A stretch of DNA of 64,000 nt from Planococcus kocurii (GCF_001465835.2 NZ_CP013661.2:62001-126000); one strand, 5' to 3'; shown: positions 18,587-27,791, numbered from the stretch's first letter. Numbers and translations are program-made. Notes: generated by a model not told the origin, from the letters alone.

Positions 18587-19141
18587 TTAAATTTGTTCAT
18601 CCTGGAATCCCTCCCATTCACTTGAATCGGTTTTATTCTTCAACAAGCGCTTGGCTCTTCGCAGTCTAGTTTTAATAGTGTTTTCTGGACATGCCAGCAG
18701 TTCACTGATTTCTTTCATAGTGAGCTGCTGGTAATAATAAAGAATAATGGCTTCTCTATATGTAATCGGCAGTTCCATTACATTTTTGATTAGGTCAGAT
18801 CTCACGACTTGGTGTTCATACGTTTTTTCAGTGGATTTCGAACTAGAAATCCACTGGGTCATTGCATCTGAGAAGACAATTCGTCTGTTTTTCCAGCTTC
18901 GTAAATGGTCATGACAGCGATTGATAGCCATTTTGGAAAGATATGTCTTTAAGGAAGAACGAGATTCAAACTGGTGAGATTTTAGATAGTAAGCTACAAT
19001 TACTTCTTGCAAAATATCTTCTGCAGTAGACCAATCTTTGACGTATACATAAATGAAACGAAGCAAATATTCGCCATGTTCATCCATTATTTGCTCAATT
19101 TGTTCTTCGTTTAAGTTGTACTCTCCATCATTTTCAACCAC
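18587..19141 (-). CDS. ECF-type RNA polymerase sigma-70 factor
   Basis: 184 residues. Region 2 is visible as LLRFIYVYVKDWSTAEDILQ and region 4 as LPITYREAIILYYYQQLTMK, then EISELLACPENTIKTRLRRA. Such factors direct RNA polymerase to a small regulon and are usually held by a co-transcribed membrane anti-sigma. The GTG at 19141 follows AGGAGAGG at 12 bases; the ATGs in between run into stops at once. Its 3' end overlaps a candidate start of the next gene by 14 bases, suggesting coupled translation. Confidence 0.9.
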   Translation of the reverse strand: MVENDGEYNLNEEQIEQIMDEHGEYLLRFIYVYVKDWSTAEDILQEVIVAYYLKSHQFESRSSLKTYLSKMAINRCHDHLRSWKNRRIVFSDAMTQWISSSKSTEKTYEHQVVRSDLIKNVMELPITYREAIILYYYQQLTMKEISELLACPENTIKTRLRRAKRLLKNKTDSSEWEGFQDEQI

Positions 19142-19351
19142 TCATTACACCATCCTCTCCTGGATACCCCATAGACGTAAGATTTCTGAGAATAGTTTCA
19201 CTATTTCAATGTAAATGCTTTTACTTCTTCTTGTCTTTTATCATTCCAATTTTATTAGCCCTAAAAAAAAATCCTTACTAGCTCTTTTTAGTTTATTTGG
19301 TTATTGATTTTGTATTTTTTTGGTTATCTCCTCTTAAGGTTCTTTAAATTT

Positions 19352-20498
19352 CTACTGAACTGCAACAAACCCTGTGTCTTCTACCAATTTTTGTCCTTCT
19401 TCAGAAAGGATCCACTCAATTAACGGCTGTACATTCGGATTTTTTGTTCCAGCGGTAACAGCATAAAATTCAGCAGCTAAAGGATATTTTCCCGAACGGA
19501 TATTTTCAATGTTTGGTTCAATGCCATCAACTGCTATCAATTTGATTTTGTCATTGCGAACCATTTGAGTAGAATAGAATCGAAACGTATAACCAATGGC
19601 ATTTTTGTAGTTCCGGTAGCTTGCTACTTCCTCTATTATACCGCCCATTCCTCCAGCCAAATCTTCAGTTTCAGGCTCTTTAATTTTTTGGTCTTCCATG
19701 AATTTAATAAACATCGTTTGGCTACCGCTATCTTCGGGGCGTTGAAAAGGGCGGATTTCATCGTTCTTCCCACCAAGTTCTTTCCAATTTTCAATATCTC
19801 CTGAATAGATTCCTTGGATATCTTTGCTCGCTAAATCAGTAACCGAGTTTCGAGAATTGACGAAAAACACAAAAGCTTCACGTCCAATCGGCGTCAGTTC
19901 TAGCTCTACCCCTGCTTCTTCTGCGGCTTTTTTTTGGCCACTGGAAGGTTCTGCAGCAAAAATCAAATCGGCATTTCCTTTGATAAGCCGACTATAAGCA
20001 GAAGGAGTCGTAGTCGTAGTCGTAGCGACAGGACCTTTATATGGATTATAAAGATCTTCTGGATAAGTGGCTTCTGCAAATGCTGAAAATAAAGGGTAGA
20101 GAGCCGTTGCTCCGTCTATTATCGGTACTTCTCCCGCTATTTTGAAAGAGGCTTGTTGATCCAATCTAGCTAGTTTTTCACTTTCTTTAAATGGCTCGTA
20201 TGCATAGAGATCTACTTCTGAATCATTCACTTTCTCAAAACTTTCTTTATAGTAATGAGGAACAGCAAAGGCGGCCCCTACCATTAAACACAAAGAAATC
20301 CACAGAATCGTTTTTTTTTCCATTTCTTTTTTCTGTAATAAAAACAAATAAGATAACCAACGATATGATAATTGCGCCAAAGAAGCCAAATAAATGGACA
20401 TCTCCTGTATTCAAGATATGAAGCATGCCGCCAAAAAATACAGAAAGAATTCCAGCGAAGATCAATAAAGCGGTAATAAACTTTCCAAAACCATTCAT
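19352..20498 (-). pseudogene. Membrane-anchored phosphate-binding (PstS-like) protein, split by a frameshift at an A9 tract
   Basis: The upstream frame starts at the ATG at 20498 (GGAGGACATAAG before it) and gives two membrane helices (FITALLIFAGILSVFFGGML and LFGFFGAIIISLVILFVF). It then leaves frame at a run of nine A on the coding strand (plus-strand T9 near 20312-20320). The downstream frame continues with a third helix (TILWISLCLMVGAAFAV) and a PBP-like domain with DGATALYPLFSAFAE, IFAAEPSSGQ and GSQTMFIKF. With eight A the two frames join exactly. The downstream frame alone has only a weak ribosome site. Possible reasons are true decay, transcriptional slippage or a homopolymer error. 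The protein probably binds phosphate-like anions outside the cell. Confidence 0.7.
20004..20029. repeat. Triplet repeat encoding a threonine run
   Basis: Five or so tandem GTC/GTA-type triplets (GTCGTAGTCGTAGTCGTAG) inside the binding-protein gene, read on the minus strand as consecutive threonines. Confidence 0.7.
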
Positions 20499-20667
20499 CT
20501 TATGTCCTCCGATCATACTTGATTTGTTTGAATAGATAGTCAAAGATTTAACCAATTTCTAGTCGTCAAGATAAAACACATTAAATGTGACTGTGCAAGG
20601 GATAATATGAGTCTGTAAATGATACCAAAAGCCTACTTGCTGTTTTTGAAGTGACCATTTTCTACTC

Positions 20668-21009
20668 TTAAATTAGTTTTATTCCAATAGCTAAAGCACC
20701 CCAAGCTTGCTCTTGTTCTACCGAATAGATATCAAAAGTCCCTTTTATCATTTCTTCCATTGTCCATTCTTCGCAATCAAAATCACTGAATGGAACATCT
20801 TCATACATAGCTTGAAACGTGGGATATGATTTAAGTTCCAGTACAACCACTCGTATCACTTCATTCTGACTGGGGATTTTGATAAATTTGATGGTATCCC
20901 CAATTTTAATTTTTCTTCTCTTTTCATCGTTCAATCTTACTTCTACTTTTTTCTTTCTTTCAATAATTGATTCAACGTATTCATCATATAATCCCATCGT
21001 GTGTTCCAT
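20668..21009 (-). CDS. ASCH/YqfB-like RNA-binding fold protein
   Basis: 113 residues. The pattern IERKKKVEVRLNDEKRRKIK, then IGDTIKF, and VVVLELKSYPTFQAM resembles ASCH (ASC-1 homology) domains, small beta-barrels thought to bind RNA or nucleotides. GAGGGGAGTGG supports the ATG at 21009. It is a single-gene unit. Assignment rests on pattern only. Confidence 0.6.
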   Translation of the reverse strand: MEHTMGLYDEYVESIIERKKKVEVRLNDEKRRKIKIGDTIKFIKIPSQNEVIRVVVLELKSYPTFQAMYEDVPFSDFDCEEWTMEEMIKGTFDIYSVEQEQAWGALAIGIKLI

Positions 21010-21100
21010 GATTCCACTCCCCTCTTCTAATTTCTATTCGAATAAAATCTATTTGGTATCGTTTTCTTAAAAGCTTTCACATAACCGCGGCTTTTCTAAC

Positions 21101-21503
21101 TTAATCTTTAAAGGCATTAAACCAGTGGTAGGGTTGTAACTCTTTCAATGTTTTATAAATCAATCTGTTCTCAGAAGTTGTGATGGCGGCTTTTACTTCT
21201 TCTTCCCACTAAAAAAGACGTTCTTGACAAACACCACAAGGAGTGAGAATCATGTATTGTGCTTTTTCATCTTCACGAACAACGCAAATCGAATGCGTTA
21301 CAGCATTGTTGAGTTTATGTGCTTCTGATATAGCTCCTGTTTCAATACATAATTCTGTAGATGCATTAGTTACTTCAAGAGCAATGCTCGTCAAACTAGT
21401 TCCGTCTTGGGTATACAGCGCTGCAGCGCCTCCCCAGCCAGCAGGAAATTTTTTCTTGGATAAGCTTTTTTGCTACTTCGTATCATCTTTTTTCTACTGT
21501 CAT
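21101..21503 (-). pseudogene. Cytidine deaminase pseudogene
   Basis: Minus-strand decayed gene of about the right length (~134 codons). Recognisable pieces are YEVAKKLIQEK, then in another frame FPAGWGGAAALYTQDGTS, ELCIETGAISEAHKLNN (catalytic Glu region is altered but recognisable), TPCGVCQERLF (zinc cysteines), and after a stop WEEEVKAAITTSENR. At least three lesions: a TGA at codon 7, a one-base frameshift at the A6/T3 run, and a TAG where Tyr is usual. Its start overlaps the end of a GNAT pseudogene, so an old two-gene operon decayed together. Confidence 0.8.
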
Positions 21504-21504
21504 T

Positions 21505-21802
21505 TTATCTTCCTTTATACGGTTCATCACATTGATAAATCATCTTTAAAAACTCAAACTCACTACCATTTGTCGCTTGTACAAAATACTCGACCTCTTT
21601 AAATCCCAGCTTTTTATAAACAGTTATCGCTCTTTCATTAAAAGTAGCAACTGATAAGGTAATCTTTTTGAGGATTTAAAAATGCTGCTAAATCTTCTTG
21701 GTCAGCATCCATGTTATAAAAAGAATACTGACCTTCATAACGCCAATGATTCGCAATTTCTTCTGCTTGTTCTTGTGTCATCACTTGAAAGAAATCTTTC
21801 AT
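21505..21802 (-). pseudogene. GNAT acetyltransferase pseudogene with internal deletion
   Basis: Starts well (GAAGGAGATTAAG, then an ATG at 21802; MKDFFQVMTQEQAEEIANHW) but after ~50 residues (AAFLNPQKDYL) the frame shifts directly to the GNAT C-terminal piece SVATFNERAITVYKKLGF. The central acetyl-CoA loop, perhaps 60 residues, is missing. It ends just before the cytidine deaminase pseudogene start. Confidence 0.75.
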
Positions 21803-21910
21803 CAGTTCTTAATCTCCTTCGAATTATTTGACGTTCTAAAATTCTTGCCATAACTTCGATCCTGTATTAGCCCAAGGATGCATCCATTAAAATAGTAAAT
21901 CGATAAAAAA

Positions 21911-23134
21911 TTAATCATTTAAAGTCAAATTCTCCCTAAAATAGATATTTCGCTTTCTAGCTGTTACGACCTTAAAGACCCTAACGCCTAGCAATAAGAA
22001 CATAAACGACCCAATTAATCCTACAGGCCTGATTGAAGTTAGTTCAGCGGCTAATCCAATTAAGATAGTTAGAATAATAATAAAAAATGCTTCAACTATA
22101 CCGAATAAACTGCTAAACCTCCCCATCATAGATACCGGTACAGTATTTTGATAAAAGGTTAAATAACCCGTGTTTGCAAAAGTGATAGCAAATCCAATAA
22201 TGAACGTTCCAAGTGCAGCACTAACAAACCCTTGTGCACTGTAGAGAGTGATATAACCGACTGCAGTAAACACAGAGCCAGCGCCTATTAACAAGTTGAC
22301 TGTTAATTGTTTGGAAAAAATGGTGTTTATTAGTGAACCCAAAATAATCCCCGTTCCAAATATACTTAATAGGAATCCATAGTTAGTGTCTGATAAACCA
22401 ATAACTCCTTTTGCAAAAGCCGCTTCTAATGAATCGAGGGCAGTCATAAATATCGTCATTCCCACAAAAAAAAGATACACTTTCAACACAAATGGGTAGG
22501 TTTGGCTAAACTTGTAGACTACATCAAAATCAGCTTTTATTAGTTTCCAAGAAAGCTTTTCCGTTTCCAATAAGACTGTTTGTGTATCAACATTAGGTAA
22601 TAATAAAATGATGAAAGCTGACAATATTAAAGCCACTGCGTTTATATAAATAGCCGTGTCAGGTGTCCCCATCCAAAACAATAGACCAGCTATTGCAGGT
22701 CCAGTTAATGTTCCGCAAGAATTAATAAAGCTTCTTAACGCATTAAATCGTTGACGATCCTTCTCTGGTATGAGTTTGGTCATATACACCATTGACGTGG
22801 GTTCAAACATGGCACTTCCCATATTAATGATAAATACGATGACATAAACATAGAACAGTGAAGGAAGCATAGGGATTAATGCAATACATAAAGCACGTGA
22901 AATATCTAACCCAATCATAAATTTCCTCGTATTAATTCGGTCGATCAGGCTACCTGCCCATGAGTTCGAGCAAATAGTCGCGATCGGTCCTAAAATGTAT
23001 AGCCAAGCGATCGCTAGAGGAGAACCGGTTTCATTCAGGATAATTAAGTTCAAGGCAATCAGATAAACCCAGCTGCCTATATTTGAAATACCGATACCAC
23101 CTAACAATAAAAAAGAGTACTTCCAATTTTTCAT
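21911..23134 (-). CDS. MFS transporter under T-box control
   Basis: 407 residues with about 12 hydrophobic segments. WAGSLIDRINTRKFMIGLD is the loop 2-3 motif of the major facilitator superfamily (MFS_3/drug-exporter-like branch). GTGGAGGAGCGG supports the ATG at 23134. A T-box leader with its own terminator lies directly upstream, so expression rises when a specific tRNA is uncharged. That suggests transport of an amino acid or a related compound (inference), although this branch usually exports. Confidence 0.85.
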   Translation of the reverse strand: MKNWKYSFLLLGGIGISNIGSWVYLIALNLIILNETGSPLAIAWLYILGPIATICSNSWAGSLIDRINTRKFMIGLDISRALCIALIPMLPSLFYVYVIVFIINMGSAMFEPTSMVYMTKLIPEKDRQRFNALRSFINSCGTLTGPAIAGLLFWMGTPDTAIYINAVALILSAFIILLLPNVDTQTVLLETEKLSWKLIKADFDVVYKFSQTYPFVLKVYLFFVGMTIFMTALDSLEAAFAKGVIGLSDTNYGFLLSIFGTGIILGSLINTIFSKQLTVNLLIGAGSVFTAVGYITLYSAQGFVSAALGTFIIGFAITFANTGYLTFYQNTVPVSMMGRFSSLFGIVEAFFIIILTILIGLAAELTSIRPVGLIGSFMFLLLGVRVFKVVTARKRNIYFRENLTLND

Positions 23135-23164
23135 CGTAACCGCTCCTCCACTGAATTTTAGCTA

Positions 23165-23455
23165 AACAAAAAATCTCGTCCCCAAGACAATTGTCTTGGG
23201 GACGAGATTGCTAAAATCGTGGTGCCACCCCTATTTGTTAATACGTCACCGGATTAACCTCATTCGGTACGGCCAAAAAATGGCGATTACCTAGCTCAAT
23301 AACGGGAGCTCCCGTCACAACATCCCCTTAAATGCAGGTTCCTTCATGATGCTCAGAGGCTTGTTTCAATAACGCACTTCTACTCCTTTTCACCAATGGG
23401 AGCTCTCTAGAAAAAGTGTTTAGCTATCTACTGTTCTCTTCCATGCTTTTCTCAT
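23165..23455 (-). promoter_or_regulatory. T-box riboswitch leader of the MFS transporter gene
   Basis: Minus-strand leader with the T-box core GGGTGGCACCACGATT at about 23231-23216, followed by a strong terminator (stem TCTCGTCCCCAAGACAA, 23171-23209, then T6). Upstream are an AGTAG bulge, AGAGAGCT and the CCTCTGAGC element. Aligning with the argS leader in this window (GAAG-CGC-A-CTTCTAAG against GAAA-CAA-G-CCTCTGAG) puts CAA, glutamine, in the specifier position at 23361-23363; ACA (threonine) is the one-base-shifted alternative. Confidence 0.85.
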
Positions 23456-23717
23456 TTATAATTTCCATAATATTACCACAACTTCATTTAACTAGTAAAT
23501 ACCAATTTTATGATAATTTCTGATACTGATGAATCGAGATGTCTAAAAGAATTGCATCTCTGCATCAATATAAAGACAACTGCTCTAAAATCCAAATGAG
23601 AGACTGATTTTTTCTATTCTCTATCACAAACCATTCTGAAAAGCATTTTGGAATAACAGGAGACAAAGTGTTTGTTAAGCCTTATCCCCTACTCTGAAAG
23701 TAACGGAAGATAACAAT

Positions 23718-24608
23718 TTAGTTTTTATAAGAGTTTAAAAATACCTTTTCTAGTTCATGAAGGGTTAACCCTGTAACTTCAGTGAAACTTTCTTCAAAAT
23801 CCTGCGTTTCTTCTACTAAATCGATGATTTCCCTAATTACTTGTTCTTCATAGTTCGTTGTCAGAAACTCAAAAGTATAGTAGCTCTGCAAATAGGGGTC
23901 ACTCATAACGAGTGTCCGAGCTTCCTGCCATTGTTCAGAACTTGTTAGTTGTTCAAAAGAAATTTTCTCGAAATATGGAAAGCTCACTTCATTCGGGTCA
24001 GTTCCTACGTATTCAGCTATCCCTTCTATAAACCATATGGGATAAGTAGCTGGATTTTGTACTTTTTGAGAAAATACATAGTGAGTATATTCATGCAACA
24101 GCATCTTCTGAAAAGCATACAAGGCAATTTTATCTTTTGCCAATATAAGTTCCTTATTAGAATTATGAAAAGCTAGTACTTTATCGAAATCAGAATAAAA
24201 TCCATCTATATTTTCAAGTTCTGAAAATCCTCTTAATTCCTTGAGATCTTCAAAGACGAGTAGATCCACCGGTGCTAATCGGACTTCACCGAAAAGTTTT
24301 TCGTTTTTGGCAATAGCTAAGTCTAATGTTTCTTTCGTAAGAGGCAAAAGAGCGGCGAAATTTTCTTCATAGTAAATAGAAATGTGTTGATGATTTTCAT
24401 GCACAGAAATTTCTTTTATCCGCCTTTCACTTTCTCCGTTCGCATTTTGTGTCAGAAGGGCTTTCACTGATTGAACATATGTAATGTTTGGATCAAGTGT
24501 TTCTTCTAAGAACTTATGCAAAAACAAGCTTCCACCTAGCAAGACGAGAAATGCGATGAAAACAAAACTAGCTGAAATAAGAAAGAAAAATCTAATCGGC
24601 TTTTTCAT
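23718..24608 (-). CDS. Membrane-anchored zinc metallopeptidase-like protein (peptidase MA-like)
   Basis: About 296 residues from the ATG at 24608, 7 bases after AAGGAGGTGG. One N-terminal helix (FFFLISASFVFIAFLVLLGG) anchors an extracellular domain. The zinc motif HEYTH (HExxH) and the following WFIEGIAEYVG (third ligand Glu) fit the gluzincin-type peptidase MA-like group. The substrate is unknown. It lies 109 bp downstream of the MBL-fold gene. Confidence 0.78.
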   Translation of the reverse strand: MKKPIRFFFLISASFVFIAFLVLLGGSLFLHKFLEETLDPNITYVQSVKALLTQNANGESERRIKEISVHENHQHISIYYEENFAALLPLTKETLDLAIAKNEKLFGEVRLAPVDLLVFEDLKELRGFSELENIDGFYSDFDKVLAFHNSNKELILAKDKIALYAFQKMLLHEYTHYVFSQKVQNPATYPIWFIEGIAEYVGTDPNEVSFPYFEKISFEQLTSSEQWQEARTLVMSDPYLQSYYTFEFLTTNYEEQVIREIIDLVEETQDFEESFTEVTGLTLHELEKVFLNSYKN

Positions 24609-24717
24609 ACAATCCACCTCCTTTATAGGAACAACTTCATCGCTCTACAGGTTTTCTACAGCGAGGATGCTGATTATTTTGAAGAGCATATGTATTTCCT
24701 CGTAAGAACGTGTTGTC

Positions 24718-25665
24718 TTATTTTGTCGCCGCATAAAAATTGTAAACGGATGCTAAGTTACGCTGGATTCCTTGCGTTCCCTTCCACTTTTCATATTCGC
24801 TCGGAACAACAAAGTTCGCAACAAAATCAGCTAAAAGAATATCGGCATTTTGTGCATCTTTTACAGCATCAATCAGCATGGATATGTACTGAATCATTGT
24901 GTCAACCTTTTCAGTGGTACCAATTTGTCCATGTCCAGGCATTAGTACCTGTATGTCTATCTTTTGGATTTCTTTTAAAATAGTTAAAAAGTTATCTGGT
25001 TGAAAAATTGGTAGATGGAGCTCTTCGGTTACAATATCGCCCATGAAAGCCGCTTGCTCTTGCGGAACGTACAGAAACGTGTCACTCGGTGAATGCCCTC
25101 CACCTAGGCAGTATAATTCAGCATTTCGTTCTGTTCCTGAAATAATCACTTTTCTTTCAAAAGTAAAAGAAGGCAGAACGAGCTTTAGCGTAGGAAGCTC
25201 GTCAAGCAACTTAGTCATTTCTAAATATTGATTTGTTAAGCTCTGTTGGATGATTTCGTTTTCCTCAATGGATATTTGTAATTTTAGGTTATGTAGATAT
25301 TGCGTGGTTTCTGTAAGTTCAGTTTCCATATCCCCTATGGCGTTTTTTTCTTTAATCCATTCTTTAGTTACCTCAGTAGAAATAATCACTTCCTCTTCAA
25401 AAATCTGATTGCCAAAAATGTGATCGCCATGATAATGGCTGTTTACGAGGTATTTCACTTTCTTTCCAGTCAATTTCTCAGCTTGCTGTCTTAACTCTCT
25501 GGCAGCAGAAGGTGTATTAAATGCATCAAATACAAGAAGCTCAGTACCTAAATCAACAAAGCCAGCGTTACTGAATGCGCCTTTACCTGGTTTTGCGATG
25601 GCTGCAAAAACACCATTAGTCATTTTCATTAAAGTGAAAAATTCAGTATCCATTAATTTTTTCAT
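24718..25665 (-). CDS. MBL-fold metallo-hydrolase
   Basis: 315 residues. The zinc motif is NSHYHGDHIFGN, with the later ligands in LGGGHSPSDTF, AFMGDIV and LMPGHGQIG. It matches the metallo-beta-lactamase fold, in the branch of small-molecule hydrolases similar to quercetinase/lactonase-like proteins. Cytoplasmic, no signal peptide. The GGGGGGATTAAAACG site precedes the ATG at 25665. Confidence 0.88.
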   Translation of the reverse strand: MKKLMDTEFFTLMKMTNGVFAAIAKPGKGAFSNAGFVDLGTELLVFDAFNTPSAARELRQQAEKLTGKKVKYLVNSHYHGDHIFGNQIFEEEVIISTEVTKEWIKEKNAIGDMETELTETTQYLHNLKLQISIEENEIIQQSLTNQYLEMTKLLDELPTLKLVLPSFTFERKVIISGTERNAELYCLGGGHSPSDTFLYVPQEQAAFMGDIVTEELHLPIFQPDNFLTILKEIQKIDIQVLMPGHGQIGTTEKVDTMIQYISMLIDAVKDAQNADILLADFVANFVVPSEYEKWKGTQGIQRNLASVYNFYAATK

Positions 25666-25856
25666 CGTTTTAATCCCCCCCTGTAAATTTTGGTGTAAAC
25701 ATTCAGGTTTCTATTCTAGCGTTGCACTTTCTATTTCTCTTTCCTCTAAACTACATCTACTAGATTAAAAATTCCAATTTAATTTTTAATCTAGTATTTG
25801 TATTTATACGATAGCTCAATCTTTTCAAGTAATAACTAAAATTTTTTTCGGAAAAT

Positions 25857-25912
25857 TTGCACTCTCTTAATTTTTATGTGTATAATCAGGTTAATAAAAG
25901 TTAACCGGTTAA
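25857..25912 (+). promoter_or_regulatory. SigA-type promoter with overlapping inverted repeat, candidate ArsR operator
   Basis: TTGCAC (25857-25862), an 18-base spacer, and a perfect TATAAT (25881-25886), immediately followed by GGTTAATAAAAGTTAACC and a further GGTTAA half site. The inverted repeat between the -10 box and the ArsR-type regulator start is in the right place for autorepression. Confidence 0.65.
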
Positions 25913-25928
25913 GAAAGGAGTTTTCGAA

Positions 25929-26519
25929 ATGGAACAACAATCAATTTTTATTCTGGAAACGTACGAACAGTTAAAAGTCATTAGTGATCCGCTGCGCACT
26001 AAAATGCTCATTCATTTAGTGGAACAGCCTCACACGGGACAGATGCTGGCCCAGGAACTCAACCTTTCGCGCGCTAAAGTTCTCTATCACCTCCGAGAAT
26101 TGGAGAAGTATGGCATCATTCAGCTGGTCCGAAAAGAAGAGCGCGGAGGAAATGTCCTGAAATTCTATCAGGCAGTCGCCAGAGGGTTTATTCCGGCGGA
26201 TCATCTGCTCACGTATGTGGAATCCAAAGAAGCTACACGCCAGTCGTATCTGGAAGTCATTGACCGGGCGAAAACCCGCGTGTTGACGGCTCCGGACGAA
26301 TCCTTCGAACTGCATTCTTCTCACGTAGAAGAATGGAATAATCTATCGCTTCAAACCGAATTTACGGTGAGTCAGAAAAAATTTGTGGAATTCACCCAAA
26401 AATACCGCGAACTCTTGAAGACATTGAAAGAAGAGGACGATCATCCCGACAAACAGCATTATTACCTGATGTCCACGGCTTTCCAGATCGACGAGTTGCT
26501 CTTTAAAAAAGACAAGTAG
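25929..26519 (+). CDS. ArsR-type winged-helix transcriptional regulator
   Basis: 196 residues. The N-terminal HTH reads VISDPLRTKMLIHLVEQPHT, then AQELNLSRAKVLYHLRELEK, typical of ArsR-like repressors, followed by a C-terminal helical extension of ~100 residues. No metal-binding cysteine pair is visible. AAGGAG lies before the ATG. It is 21 bp upstream of an MFS transporter gene and both are GC-richer than neighbours, so it probably controls this exporter. Confidence 0.85.
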   Translation: MEQQSIFILETYEQLKVISDPLRTKMLIHLVEQPHTGQMLAQELNLSRAKVLYHLRELEKYGIIQLVRKEERGGNVLKFYQAVARGFIPADHLLTYVESKEATRQSYLEVIDRAKTRVLTAPDESFELHSSHVEEWNNLSLQTEFTVSQKKFVEFTQKYRELLKTLKEEDDHPDKQHYYLMSTAFQIDELLFKKDK

Positions 26520-26540
26520 GCGGCGGAAAGGAGAACTCCC

Positions 26541-27791
26541 ATGGCAATCGACCAAGCAGCACAAGTAACTGCAAAGGAAAAACCAGTTCCAAGTTTGTTC
26601 AGCAATCGTTCGTTTGTTTTCCTGTGGCTTTCCAGTACCGCGTCTTTCCTAGCATTATCAACGTACTTGTTTACCGAACAATGGTACATCATCACCGTTC
26701 TGGAAAAAGAGAGTCTGCTGGGCATCGTCATGATGGCGACCATGGTGCCACGGATCTTGTTCATGACGCTTGGCGGTGTCTGGGCCGACCGGTTCCGTCG
26801 GTCGCGCATCATGCTAATCTCCAGTTTCGTGCGTTGCCTGTTGGTGCTGGGCATGATTTTACTGCTGCAGCTCAGCTTGCTGGAACTGTGGCCACTTATT
26901 CTTTTTGCTTTGTGTTTTGGAATTGTCGATGCGTTCTTTTCACCGGCAAATACGTCGCTCCTGCCATCGGTCGTGGCGAAAGAGACGCTTCCCCGGTCGA
27001 ATTCTTTCATTCAAAGTTCCAATCAAATTGCTCTTTTTTCCGGTCCGATGCTGGGCGGTTGGATTCTTTCGTTTGGTTCGTTCAGTCTGTTATTCGGAGT
27101 CATTGCCGTTTTTTTGCTGCTGACATTTCTTTTCTCTTCACTCATTAAGGAGGAAAAAAGAACGTTAACCACTAACAGAGCTTCTACAAAATCCGAACTG
27201 AAGGAAGGATTTTCGTATGTATGGAGCATGCCATTTCTAAAAAATATATTGGTGATTTTAATCTTTATCAATTTCTTTTTTTTCGGTCCGCTACTGATGG
27301 GGATTCCGTTACTGGTGGATAGTGTGCTCAAAGGAAAGGTACTGGATTTAAGCTTTCTTCAAAGTTCTTACCAAGGTGGAATGTTGGCTGGTGCCGTCAT
27401 GGTAGGTGTGCTGAATTTGCGAAAAAAGCAAGGGTTAACCATGCTGGTGATGATTGGTGTTTTAGGTATTTTCTTAACTTTACTGGGTCATATCAGTTTT
27501 CTGTGGCAAGGAATTCTTTTGCTTTCGCTCATGGGCATTCTGTCTTCTTTTATTAATGTTTCGCTTATTTCAACGATTCAAGCCCAGACAGATCCAACTA
27601 AAATCGGGCGTGTTATGAGTCTTGTTAATGCCTCTTCAAACGGACTTGTGCCTTTGTCTTATGCATTTGTGTCATTAGCACTTGTGATGCAGTTCACCAT
27701 TTCCAGTATCATGATGGTATGCGGTTTGCTAATTCTATCGATTTCCTCTATCTATCTCTTGCGCTCTAACATTATTAAGAATGTAGAATAG
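26541..27791 (+). CDS. MFS transporter, probable drug or metabolite exporter
   Basis: 416 residues, about 12 membrane segments. The loop 2-3 motif reads GGVWADRFRRSRIM; RVMSLVNASSNGLVPLSYAF is near the end. It belongs to the MFS_3-like exporter branch. AAGGAGAAC precedes the ATG. Its base composition changes inside the gene: the first ~600 bp is near 50 percent GC, while from about 27130 it falls to the AT-rich level of the surroundings, suggesting recombination between diverged copies or partial transfer. Confidence 0.85.
   Translation: MAIDQAAQVTAKEKPVPSLFSNRSFVFLWLSSTASFLALSTYLFTEQWYIITVLEKESLLGIVMMATMVPRILFMTLGGVWADRFRRSRIMLISSFVRCLLVLGMILLLQLSLLELWPLILFALCFGIVDAFFSPANTSLLPSVVAKETLPRSNSFIQSSNQIALFSGPMLGGWILSFGSFSLLFGVIAVFLLLTFLFSSLIKEEKRTLTTNRASTKSELKEGFSYVWSMPFLKNILVILIFINFFFFGPLLMGIPLLVDSVLKGKVLDLSFLQSSYQGGMLAGAVMVGVLNLRKKQGLTMLVMIGVLGIFLTLLGHISFLWQGILLLSLMGILSSFINVSLISTIQAQTDPTKIGRVMSLVNASSNGLVPLSYAFVSLALVMQFTISSIMMVCGLLILSISSIYLLRSNIIKNVE

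Noticed and set aside
20004-20029. Triplet repeat as a regulatory microsatellite
   Set aside because: It is in frame and merely encodes a threonine run in a linker of the binding protein; no evidence of length switching.
26624-27148. Long out-of-frame open frames inside the MFS gene at 26.6-27.1 kb
   Set aside because: Shadows caused by higher GC; the MFS frame has the ribosome binding site, membrane helices and family motifs.
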